A stretch of DNA of 37,682 nucleotides from Bacillota bacterium (GTDB lineage Bacteria > Bacillota > Clostridia > Lachnospirales > Lachnospiraceae): assembly GCA_023415475.1 (NCBI GenBank), contig JAEZKL010000075.1, forward strand, positions 1 to 37,682, given 5' to 3'. Of this stretch, positions 6,454-14,281 are shown in pieces. A model generated the notes under the pieces. It made no database searches, was not told the DNA's origin, and saw only the letters and a list, made by a program, of their open reading frames with translations. The translations under genes and the position numbers were made by a program. The first letter of the stretch is position 1. Every line of letters begins with the position of its first letter.

Positions 6454-8442
6454 ATGAAAAAAAATTATGAGGAAAGACCTATATTTCCGAAAAGAGCAGT
6501 AATTACTGCCGGAATGCCATATGGCAACAAAGAATTGCATTTTGGTCATATCGGGGGAGTATTTATTCATGCGGATGTATTCGCTAGGTTCTTAAGAGAC
6601 CGTATTGGTAAGGATAATGTAATCTTTGTATCCGGAACAGACTGTTATGGTTCACCTATTCTGGAAAGCTATCGTAAATGGAAGGAGCAAACAGAAACTA
6701 CCATAACGATAGAAGATTATGTGATGCAAAATTATCAGAAGCAGAGGGAAGCATTGGAGAAGTACCAGATAAGTCTTAATCTCTACGGAGCATCTGCTTT
6801 AGGACGGAGTAAGGAGGTGCATGCTAAGGTATCCGAGGAGATATTCGATGCGTTGTATCAAAAGGGTTATCTTCAGAAGTTATCCACTCCTCAGTTCTAT
6901 GACCCGGAATATAAGGTGCTATTGAACGGACGTCAGGTCATAGGACAATGCCCGATCCAAGGGTGTTCCTCCGATAAAGGCTATGCAGATGAATGTTCCC
7001 TGGGGCACCAGTATATGCCTAGTGAACTCATTAATCCCAAGAGCACATTATCCGGTAAGACACCTGAGGTGATACAGGTTATCAATTGGTATTTTCGACT
7101 GGAAGACTTTCAGATGCTTTTGTCCGATTATATCAGTTTTCTTCAGAACGGGACGAATACACGAAAGTATCAGCTCAGCGCCATGGAGGAATTTCTGAAA
7201 AAGCCCTTAATTTATATCAAGAAGAGCCAGCTGGAGCGTCTGGAGGCAATCAAAGATCAATTACCAAAGCACACTCTGCTGGACGAACAGAATAAATCGT
7301 CGGTTGCGATAGAGTTTGATACCTTGAGTGATAGGGAACAGGCAGGAGTTCTTCTCAGTGGGTATGGTATCTATTATCGTACCGGAAAGACCCTGGTACC
7401 TTTCCGGCTATCCGGAAATATCGAATGGGGTGTCAAGGTTCCAAAGAAGGACGGAATTGACAACCTTACCTTCTGGGTATGGCCGGAATCTCTATGGGCT
7501 CCAATTTCCTTTACCAGAACGTATTTGGACAGTCTTCATAAGGAGGAAGAGGAATGGAAGCGATGGTGGTGTTCAGAGGAAGCAAAGGTATACCAGTTTA
7601 TCGGTGAAGATAATATCTATTTCTATGGAATTGCCGAGATGGCGATGTTCATGGCATTACAGTCTAAGGAGCCATCCATATCGCCTATGGATGGAGATCT
7701 GATGCTTCCTCACCTGATTGCGAATAATCATGTACTGTTTATGGATAAGAAGGTAAGCTCAAGCTCCGAGATTAAGCCACTCATGGCGAAGGAGCTACTG
7801 GATTATTATACTCCAGAGCAGCTGAGAATGCATTTCTTAAGCTTAGGTTTGGATACGAAAAGTGTCAGCTTTAAGCCTCAGGCTTATATGCAGCATAAGG
7901 AGGGCCAGGACACAGTATTAAAGGAGGGGAATCTGCTCACGAATGTATATAACCGTTTGGTGCGTTCCTGCTTCTATACGGCACAGAAGTATTATTCTTC
8001 AAGGATTCCGATAGGTAATATAAGTGAAGATATCCGAAACGAATCGGTCAAGACAATTCTCACCTATGAGCGTCACATGTATAATCATGAATTTCATCGT
8101 GTTACAGAGGTTCTAGACAGCTATATCCGAAGTATGAACAAGTACTGGGTGAATAACATACGAATCGCTGAGATGAATGAAGATGATGTACTTCGCAGTC
8201 AGGTTCTTATTGACACCCTTCATGCTGTTCGTACTGTTGTAAGCTTGTTGCATCCGATTGCGCCAACCGGCTGTGAGATGATACGAGAATATCTTGGTGT
8301 TGGAGAGGAGCTATGGAGCTGGGATCACATCTTTGATACCATGGAGGAGCTGACCTCTAATAATGAGAACCACAGCTTGAAATTCCTTGAACCAAGGGTG
8401 GATTTCTTTCTGAAGCATGAAACACAATTTATATCTGAATAA
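6454..8442 (+). CDS. Divergent methionyl-tRNA-synthetase-like class I protein
   Basis: 662 aa. Fold features of MetRS are clear: TAGMPYGNKELHFGHIGG with an HIGH-type HFGH at 29-32, GTDCYGSPI, a zinc knuckle CPIQGC...CSLGH followed by YMPSELINPKSTLSG, and an alpha-helical anticodon-binding-like C-terminus. Key residues differ from canonical enzymes. The KMSKS loop reads KVSSS (433-437), losing the second lysine. The segment equivalent to the E. coli VYFHSLFWP pocket reads IYFYGIAEM, with Tyr391 where His301 lies. The C-terminal tRNA-binding OB domain of many MetRS is absent. It is preceded by a T-box whose specificity does not look like tRNA-Met. It may charge another amino acid, have a non-tRNA function, or be a weak MetRS; a full MetRS elsewhere in the genome is expected. 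The ribosome binding site is AGGAG. Confidence 0.75.
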   Translation: MKKNYEERPIFPKRAVITAGMPYGNKELHFGHIGGVFIHADVFARFLRDRIGKDNVIFVSGTDCYGSPILESYRKWKEQTETTITIEDYVMQNYQKQREALEKYQISLNLYGASALGRSKEVHAKVSEEIFDALYQKGYLQKLSTPQFYDPEYKVLLNGRQVIGQCPIQGCSSDKGYADECSLGHQYMPSELINPKSTLSGKTPEVIQVINWYFRLEDFQMLLSDYISFLQNGTNTRKYQLSAMEEFLKKPLIYIKKSQLERLEAIKDQLPKHTLLDEQNKSSVAIEFDTLSDREQAGVLLSGYGIYYRTGKTLVPFRLSGNIEWGVKVPKKDGIDNLTFWVWPESLWAPISFTRTYLDSLHKEEEEWKRWWCSEEAKVYQFIGEDNIYFYGIAEMAMFMALQSKEPSISPMDGDLMLPHLIANNHVLFMDKKVSSSSEIKPLMAKELLDYYTPEQLRMHFLSLGLDTKSVSFKPQAYMQHKEGQDTVLKEGNLLTNVYNRLVRSCFYTAQKYYSSRIPIGNISEDIRNESVKTILTYERHMYNHEFHRVTEVLDSYIRSMNKYWVNNIRIAEMNEDDVLRSQVLIDTLHAVRTVVSLLHPIAPTGCEMIREYLGVGEELWSWDHIFDTMEELTSNNENHSLKFLEPRVDFFLKHETQFISE

Positions 8443-8523
8443 ACTAGCCGTATCAATATTTACTAAACACTCAAAAATTGTTAGAATAAGAACAATATTA
8501 TATTCTTAATATTGGAGGACATT

Positions 8524-9687
8524 ATGGGAGAAGCGAAGGTTGAGTTTTTAAAGGGCAATGATGCAATGCAGGACGAATTTATCGATTTTATTAATTATGT
8601 TTTCCATATGAATGGAAAAGATAATGATTTTTATCGTATGCTTCCGAAATTATATAAGAAGGAGTATCATCCCTGTGAAGCAAATTATATGACCTTAGAA
8701 AATGGACGAATTGTAGCTGCAGTCGGTTCCTTTCCCGGAAAGCTATCCGTATGTGATACAATTCTTAGCTATTACGGGATAGGAAATGTTGCAGTAAACC
8801 CTTATTGCAGATCAAAGGGCTATATGTCAAAGCTTATGGATATGGCCGTTGAGGATATGCTGAAGGAGGATGTGGACTTTACAGTGCTTACCGGAAGACG
8901 CAATCGATATTCCTATTTCTCCTATGAAATTGCAGGAAGAAAATACAGCTTATGGATGGATGCTCGTAATGTAAAGCATTCCAAGTATGCTGGGTGTGCC
9001 TCAGCTTTCGAATTCAGAAAGGTATCAGATCAGGATTGTGAGTCGCTTCACAGCATTGCTAAGCTACAGGAAAAGCAGCCACTTCACTATGTTCGGGACA
9101 GAGTGAAAATCTATAACATTCTAATGACCTGGCAGCCGGTGATCTATGAGATCATAGAAAATGAAGCCTTTGCCGGTTATCTTGTTTTATATGACAATAA
9201 CACGGTTAAGGAAATATATCTGGAGCAACCTCAGAAGCTTCGGGAAGCGGCGGCTGCCTTTGTGACGAAGGAGAAGAAGGATGGTGTGACCTTCGAGCTA
9301 CCGGAGTTCCAACGTGCCTACATTGATGCACTTGCGGAGCTTGCGGAAGATGTATCTATCCAGGTGGGTGAGAACTTCTCGGTATTCCATTATCAAAGGG
9401 TAGTCGAAGCCTTCCTTAAGCTGAAGGCCTTGACCGATATTCTGGCTGACGGTGAGGTTACCTTATTAATCCATGGTAAGAGAGCGGTGGAACGAATACA
9501 TATTAAGGTGAGGGATGGTCAGATCAGCGTTACACAGACGGATCTACCGGCTGATTATGAATTAAACCATTCACAGGCTATGGAATTCTTATTCCATAAT
9601 TATTCCCCGCTGCGTAATCAAGCTGCTCAGTATCTTCGTAGCTGGTTTCCTTTGTCCATCCATATCTATCCGGCGGATTTGGTATAA
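8524..9687 (+). CDS. Eis-like GNAT family N-acetyltransferase
   Basis: 387 aa from ATG 8524, chosen because GGAGGA at 8514-8519 fits it; the upstream in-frame TTG overlaps that site. The N-terminal half is a GNAT acetyl-CoA fold: GNVAVNPYCRSKGYMSKLM is the V-x-x-x-x-R-x-x-G/A type pyrophosphate loop near residue 95. The C-terminal quarter (FLKLKALTDILADGEVTLLIHG) resembles the sterol-carrier-like domain of Eis-family acetyltransferases, and total length matches. Substrate is unknown; relatives acetylate amines of antibiotics or polyamines. It appears monocistronic, ending at a terminator. Confidence 0.8.
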   Translation: MGEAKVEFLKGNDAMQDEFIDFINYVFHMNGKDNDFYRMLPKLYKKEYHPCEANYMTLENGRIVAAVGSFPGKLSVCDTILSYYGIGNVAVNPYCRSKGYMSKLMDMAVEDMLKEDVDFTVLTGRRNRYSYFSYEIAGRKYSLWMDARNVKHSKYAGCASAFEFRKVSDQDCESLHSIAKLQEKQPLHYVRDRVKIYNILMTWQPVIYEIIENEAFAGYLVLYDNNTVKEIYLEQPQKLREAAAAFVTKEKKDGVTFELPEFQRAYIDALAELAEDVSIQVGENFSVFHYQRVVEAFLKLKALTDILADGEVTLLIHGKRAVERIHIKVRDGQISVTQTDLPADYELNHSQAMEFLFHNYSPLRNQAAQYLRSWFPLSIHIYPADLV

Positions 9688-9704
9688 ATGAAAGGCTAAC
9701 AATT

Positions 9705-9767
9705 GGACCTTACGAAATAGCAGACTTACTTAACGGTAAGTATATTGCCGGGTTGTGAGGTCCTTTT
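9705..9767 (+). terminator. Terminator after the GNAT gene
   Basis: GGACCTTAC (9705-9713) pairs with GTGAGGTCC (9755-9763) with one G-T pair and is followed by TTTT. The long loop contains a second stem, ACTTAC/GTAAGT, so the structure is branched. Confidence 0.6.
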
Positions 9768-9793
9768 ATAGCGAGATTCTCCTTAAGCCAAAG

Positions 9794-9822
9794 TTGACGG
9801 GAATATCATAATATGATAAGAT
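9794..9822 (+). promoter_or_regulatory. Probable promoter of the CvpA-like gene
   Basis: TTGACG (9794-9799), 17-bp spacer, TAAGAT (9817-9822), about 62 bp before the start codon at 9892. Confidence 0.5.
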
Positions 9823-9891
9823 ACTTTTTATATTTAGAAAAGATTGCTTATCTGTTGGTGAATATTTGGTTCACTGCAGAGTGGGGGATAT

Positions 9892-11361
9892 ATGATATTA
9901 GTTATTGGAATTATCACAACAATTATAACGATTCTTATTATAGCGCTGGAGGTTATGATCGGGTATGAGCGTGGTATCAGAAGAAACCTGATCAGAACCA
10001 TAATGCTTATTCTAGTTGCAGTTCTAACATTTTTTATAACACCGCCTATGGTAGAACTTATTGTCCGAGAGCTGATTTTAACAAATAGATTTAATGATTA
10101 TCTTTATGGACTTACCGGAGTGAATCCGGGATATTACCCTTTTGTTCAGAAGAGTGCAGTCAATATGTTTACGGTTTTCCTGAACCCTTTTGTATATGTA
10201 ATATTATTCTGGGTATTGAAGTTCATCTCCTTTGGGCTTTACCTATTGATTGACCGATATATTATCAAGAAGAAATTGGTGAAATTATTTCCATGTCCCA
10301 CGAGAAGAAGCTGCATTGCCGGAGGAGTACTGGGTGGGTTTTATGCCATATTAATCGGAGCGATCTTCTTCATGCCGATTAGCGCATATTCAGAGCTTCT
10401 GCAGGAAACCGAGAAGTCATCTATCGTCATCGAAGGTGAGGATGGGAATGTTTCCGACCTGTTCGGGTCAGAAAAATATCAAATCGCTGTCAGTTACCAG
10501 CGAACACCCTCTTATTATTTCTACAAATATACCGGCTCCAAATTCCTGGGTGATGCAATGTTTTCTACACTAACCCAGAAGAGGACAGAGGCTGCAACCG
10601 TTTCGGTTGATCGCTATATTCCTTCCATTGTAAGAATCTATCAGGCAGCAAAGATATTACAAGGCTCGAAGCAGAGCTCTGAAATTCCTGATATAGAAGG
10701 ATATATCAATTCCTTGAATGTGATTGTTGAAGAATTTGCTTCACAAGAACTGATTACCGGGACTGATCAGGAGAAGCTTTCATTGATGAAGGATTACCTG
10801 AAGCAGAGTCCTGCCATCAACGAGAACAGCATACTGCAAATGATTACAACGAATATGGACTATGAAGCTATAGCCGATTTACAGCAGGATATTAAGGTTT
10901 TGACTGAGTTTTCATCACTTCTTAAGGAAAAAGAGATGTTATCCGACATATTCGATCATACTTCTGAGTTATCTCCTCAGGAATTGATTGATAAACTGGA
11001 TGAGGATGTCATCGTGCAAATTGCTGATATGCTTTATTCCATGGATCAGGCTGAGCTTATCGTTCCGTTAATTACGGAGAAGCTTTTGGGACTTTTGCTT
11101 GAGGATGGGGGCTTCGGAGCAGATGCCCTAAATCAGATAGAGAATTTTGGTGATACCAAGCAGGAGTTTATCGAGGTATGTCAATCGGGAAAACAGCTTG
11201 CTTATCTTATGAATTTTGAGGTAGATAAAGAGGAAGCGTTAAACGTCCTCGAGGATAGCTTAGCAGTAATAAGAAATTCTAAGCTGGTCCATAAGGATAC
11301 CCTGCAAGGACTGGAGCAAATTCTTGCTAAAAAGCTGAAGATTTATAGTGAGCTTCAATAA
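9892..11361 (+). CDS. CvpA-like multispanning membrane protein of unknown function
   Basis: 489 aa. The N-terminal 165 residues hold four probable transmembrane segments (about 3-22, 36-52, 92-120, 143-162), with YERGIRRNLIRTIMLIL reminiscent of the CvpA family. The remaining 320 residues are hydrophilic and mostly helical, without a catalytic motif that I recognise. GGGGGAT precedes ATG 9892. It stands alone between its own promoter and a terminator. Role unknown; a CvpA-family label should be confirmed by a profile search. Confidence 0.65.
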   Translation: MILVIGIITTIITILIIALEVMIGYERGIRRNLIRTIMLILVAVLTFFITPPMVELIVRELILTNRFNDYLYGLTGVNPGYYPFVQKSAVNMFTVFLNPFVYVILFWVLKFISFGLYLLIDRYIIKKKLVKLFPCPTRRSCIAGGVLGGFYAILIGAIFFMPISAYSELLQETEKSSIVIEGEDGNVSDLFGSEKYQIAVSYQRTPSYYFYKYTGSKFLGDAMFSTLTQKRTEAATVSVDRYIPSIVRIYQAAKILQGSKQSSEIPDIEGYINSLNVIVEEFASQELITGTDQEKLSLMKDYLKQSPAINENSILQMITTNMDYEAIADLQQDIKVLTEFSSLLKEKEMLSDIFDHTSELSPQELIDKLDEDVIVQIADMLYSMDQAELIVPLITEKLLGLLLEDGGFGADALNQIENFGDTKQEFIEVCQSGKQLAYLMNFEVDKEEALNVLEDSLAVIRNSKLVHKDTLQGLEQILAKKLKIYSELQ

Positions 11362-11374
11362 TAAGAATAGACCT

Positions 11375-11411
11375 ACGATAGAAAGCACGCTTCGCGAACT
11401 TCTATCGTCAT
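11375..11411. repeat. Hairpin repeat, copy 1
   Basis: ACGATAGAA (11375-11383) and TTCTATCGT (11400-11408) form a 9-bp perfect stem around AGCACGCTTCGCGAAC. Nearly the same sequence recurs at 29125-29163 in the pilus operon, so this is a dispersed intergenic element. Here it lies between the CvpA-like stop and the terminator. Confidence 0.7.
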
Positions 11412-11427
11412 GTATTAATGATGAAAA

Positions 11428-11464
11428 GGATTGAATCCGGAATAACCGGACTCAATCCTTTTTT
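11428..11464. terminator. Bidirectional terminator between the CvpA-like gene and tetR-type gene
   Basis: GGATTGAATCCGG and CCGGACTCAATCC pair (one bulge) around AATAA and are followed by TTTTTT. The 3' arm overlaps the last codons of the minus-strand regulator, so the structure mainly serves the plus-strand gene. Confidence 0.8.
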
Positions 11465-12024
11465 ATTTCATCAAAACTAGTAATTCCGTTATCGATGGCC
11501 TGCAATATGATTTCTGCCATACGACCGGTAGATTCCGGCATTCCATCCTTCAGCCATATTTGAAGCATACTGACACAACCGGCAAGTCCAAAGGCAGAAA
11601 AATATTCCTTGGTTCGTTCATCAATTCTCTTATACGGGGCATAAGTCATGAATACATTCATTATCTTTCTCTGAATATCAAGATTACAATTGTCACTGAG
11701 CAGTGCCATAAAAAGATCGGCATTTTCCTTTATGTAATCCAGGATTCGGTTTAAGGTCTGAAAAGAAACCGGCTTAACCTGGTTATAATGCAGTTTATCT
11801 AAATGCTTTTTTATGTTTTCAATAACCTCGTTGCAGGTGTATTCTAATAGATCATATTGATCTTTAAAATGTGCATAAAAGGTACTTCGATTAATATCTG
11901 CGATTTCGCAGAGCATTTTGACGGATATTTTTGAGATATGATTTTTCTTCATGGACTCAATCAAAGCACTCTGCAAAATCAGGATTGTTAATTTGACACG
12001 TCTGTCATTTTTTTCGGTTTTCAT
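11452..12024 (-). CDS. TetR/AcrR-family transcriptional regulator
   Basis: 190 aa. The N-terminal helix-turn-helix is typical: ISVKMLCEIADINRSTFYAHFKDQYDLLEY at about 34-63. The ligand-binding C-terminal region is divergent, as usual. AGAGGTG precedes ATG 12024 by 7 nt. It is divergent from the MMPL transporter operon, and the shared spacer contains repeated AGTGTTG half-sites over both promoters, so it is probably the local repressor of itself and the transporter; ligand unknown. Confidence 0.9.
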   Translation of the reverse strand: MKTEKNDRRVKLTILILQSALIESMKKNHISKISVKMLCEIADINRSTFYAHFKDQYDLLEYTCNEVIENIKKHLDKLHYNQVKPVSFQTLNRILDYIKENADLFMALLSDNCNLDIQRKIMNVFMTYAPYKRIDERTKEYFSAFGLAGCVSMLQIWLKDGMPESTGRMAEIILQAIDNGITSFDEIKKD

Positions 12025-12063
12025 AATACACCTCTAAAAATAAAATTTTTCTAAATAAACAAC

Positions 12064-12091
12064 ATATTAAAATGGAGTGTTGGTTTTACAA
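12064..12091 (-). promoter_or_regulatory. Probable promoter of the TetR-family gene
   Basis: On the minus strand TTGTAA (12091-12086), 16-bp spacer, TAATAT (12069-12064). The spacer contains AGTGTTG (12076-12082), the same half-site found in the operator near 12105-12127. Confidence 0.45.
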
Positions 12092-12104
12092 CTTTTTTCA
12101 AGAC

Positions 12105-12127
12105 AGTGCTGGTTGAAAGACAACACT
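12105..12127. promoter_or_regulatory. Candidate TetR-family operator
   Basis: AGTGCTG (12105-12111) and CAACACT (12121-12127) form an inverted repeat with one mismatch over a 9-bp centre, overlapping the -35 of the rightward promoter. A third half-site lies at 12076-12082. Assignment to the adjacent regulator is inference. Confidence 0.45.
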
Positions 12128-12141
12128 ATGTTTATTATAAT
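12113..12141 (+). promoter_or_regulatory. Promoter of the MMPL transporter operon
   Basis: TTGAAA (12113-12118), 17-bp spacer, TATAAT (12136-12141). Start is expected near 12148. This placement shows that an upstream in-frame GTG at 12106 cannot be the start of the transporter gene. Confidence 0.7.
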
Positions 12142-12177
12142 TCATATGAAATTACATTTCAACCAGATTATGTAAAT

Positions 12178-14235
12178 ATGGAGGCAAAAGTGGACAGAAT
12201 AGCAGATTTTATTATTAAGCACAGAAAAGTTATCCTTTTCATTTTTATTATGGCTGCCTTGGTAAGTGCAGTTCTTCAGTCCTTTGTGAAGAAGAATTAT
12301 AACATGGTTGATTATCTGCCACAGGAAGCAGAATCAACCAAGGCTCTAGATATCATGAATGTGGAATTTTCAGAGACATTACCGAATGCCAGCGTAATGA
12401 TTAACGATATTTCCATCATGGAGGCTTTGGAATACAAAACAAAGCTTATTGAATTGAAGGGTGTCACACATGTGATCTGGCTCGATGATATGATTGATTT
12501 GAAGCAACCGTTAGAAATGAATGATCCTGATACGGTGGAAGACTTCTATAAAGAAGGGAATGCATTATTTTCAATTACGATCGAAAAAGGAACCGAGTGG
12601 GCTACCTGCAATAACATAAGGAAATTGATCGGAAAGGATAATTCGCTTTCGGGTGAAGCACCGGATTTGGCTGCAATGCAGGAAAATACCCAATCAGAGG
12701 TAATGGGAGCGATGCTTATACTGATTCCGGCTGTATTACTTATCCTTATGCTATCAACGTCTTCCTGGATTGAGCCGCTATTATTTATCACAACGATAGG
12801 AATAGCCATATTGATTAATATGGGTACCAATCTGCTGCTAGGTGAGATATCCTTTATGACGAATTCCATCAGCCCGATTCTTCAGCTAGCTGTTTCCTTG
12901 GATTATGCTATTTTCTTATTGCATAGCTTCGGGGATTATCGTAAGAAATATTCTGATGTTGAAGTAGCCATGCGTTATGCGATAAAATCCTCCATTGTTA
13001 CCGTTTCGGCAAGCGCACTCACTACATTGTTCGGCTTCATGGCACTAATGTTTATGAAATTTGGAATAGGAGCCGACCTGGGAATTAATCTGGCGAAAGG
13101 AATTGTCTTTAGCTTCATTACCACAATGATTTTCCTGCCGGCACTAACACTTAGCTGCTATAAGCTAGCCGATAAGACAACTCATCGAAGGTTTATACCG
13201 GAGTTTGAGAATATTAATCAGGTGCTATCCAGGTTAGCAATTCCGATTATCCTTCTGGTCATTTTATTGATTGTTCCGGGGTTTTTGGGACAGAGAAGGA
13301 CCGAATTTACATACGGGAGTGCAAGTGCCACCGAAAACAGTAGAAGTGGGCAGGATCGATATGCTATAGAGCAGATTTTCGGTAAATCTACTGTAATGGT
13401 AATGCTTGTTCCGCGTACCGATGTGGCAAGGGAGCAGAATTTAACACGGGATATTAAGGAATTGCCGCATGTAACAAGTGTTATGTCTTATTCCAATACA
13501 GTAGGTACCGCGATACCGGAGCAATTTCTAGACGATGATATTCGGAAACAATTTTATTCCGATCAGTATACACGGTTGTTTATCTACACCGATACCCCGG
13601 AAGAAGGTGATGTAGCCTTTGAGACGGTGGAAAGGATAAGGGATAAGGCAAAAGCCTATTACGGAGCTTCATCATATTCCTTAGGTCAGAGTGCGAATCT
13701 ATATGATATGAAAAAGATTGTGGAAAAAGATAATACCTTTGTCAACGTGATCGCAATCATTTCCATATTTCTGGTACTGTTGTTTTCCTTCCGATCACTG
13801 TCGTTGCCGGTAATCTTAGTTGTTACGATTGAAGCCGGTATATGGTTCAATCTATCCATTCCGTATTTTACGGGCTCTCAGATCAATTTTATCGGATACC
13901 TGGTACTAAGTACAGTACAGCTTGGAGCTACGGTTGACTATGCGATTTTACTTACGGATCATTATTTGAAGCATAGAAAAGAAATGTCTGCGAAGCAGGC
14001 GATTCACAGTTCGTTGGGGGAAACCTTCAAATCCATCTTGGTATCAGCGTCCACGCTCTCCATAGCAGGCTTTACCTTATATGGAACCTCTTCGAATTCT
14101 GCCGCAGCCGATATCGGTCTTTTACTTGGAAGAGGTACGATATTCTCCTTTGTGATGGTAACATGCTTCCTGCCTACAATGCTGATACTCTTTGATAAGG
14201 TAATCGCAAAATCTACTTTGAAAACTAAAAATTGA
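12178..14235 (+). CDS. MMPL/RND-superfamily transporter
   Basis: 685 aa from ATG 12178, the first good start behind the promoter; no clear ribosome binding site precedes it. The layout is two repeats, each with one transmembrane helix (about 15-36 and 358-375), an extracellular loop domain, and a five-helix bundle (about 180-325 and 525-675). The bundles carry the MMPL signatures LAVSLDYAIFLLHSFGDYRKK and VQLGATVDYAILLTDHYLKHRKE, with the conserved aspartate of helix 4. Such proteins export lipids or hydrophobic compounds or confer resistance, driven by ion gradients. It is transcribed with the secreted heptad-repeat gene 46 bp downstream and divergent from a TetR-family regulator. Confidence 0.9.
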   Translation: MEAKVDRIADFIIKHRKVILFIFIMAALVSAVLQSFVKKNYNMVDYLPQEAESTKALDIMNVEFSETLPNASVMINDISIMEALEYKTKLIELKGVTHVIWLDDMIDLKQPLEMNDPDTVEDFYKEGNALFSITIEKGTEWATCNNIRKLIGKDNSLSGEAPDLAAMQENTQSEVMGAMLILIPAVLLILMLSTSSWIEPLLFITTIGIAILINMGTNLLLGEISFMTNSISPILQLAVSLDYAIFLLHSFGDYRKKYSDVEVAMRYAIKSSIVTVSASALTTLFGFMALMFMKFGIGADLGINLAKGIVFSFITTMIFLPALTLSCYKLADKTTHRRFIPEFENINQVLSRLAIPIILLVILLIVPGFLGQRRTEFTYGSASATENSRSGQDRYAIEQIFGKSTVMVMLVPRTDVAREQNLTRDIKELPHVTSVMSYSNTVGTAIPEQFLDDDIRKQFYSDQYTRLFIYTDTPEEGDVAFETVERIRDKAKAYYGASSYSLGQSANLYDMKKIVEKDNTFVNVIAIISIFLVLLFSFRSLSLPVILVVTIEAGIWFNLSIPYFTGSQINFIGYLVLSTVQLGATVDYAILLTDHYLKHRKEMSAKQAIHSSLGETFKSILVSASTLSIAGFTLYGTSSNSAAADIGLLLGRGTIFSFVMVTCFLPTMLILFDKVIAKSTLKTKN

Positions 14236-14281
14236 ATATATATTTGATTATCCATATAGACCGATAAAAGGAGGGAGTAGA

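Noticed and set aside
12106..12177. N-terminal extension of the MMPL transporter
   Set aside because: The frame crosses the operator and promoter, and starts upstream of the expected transcription start.
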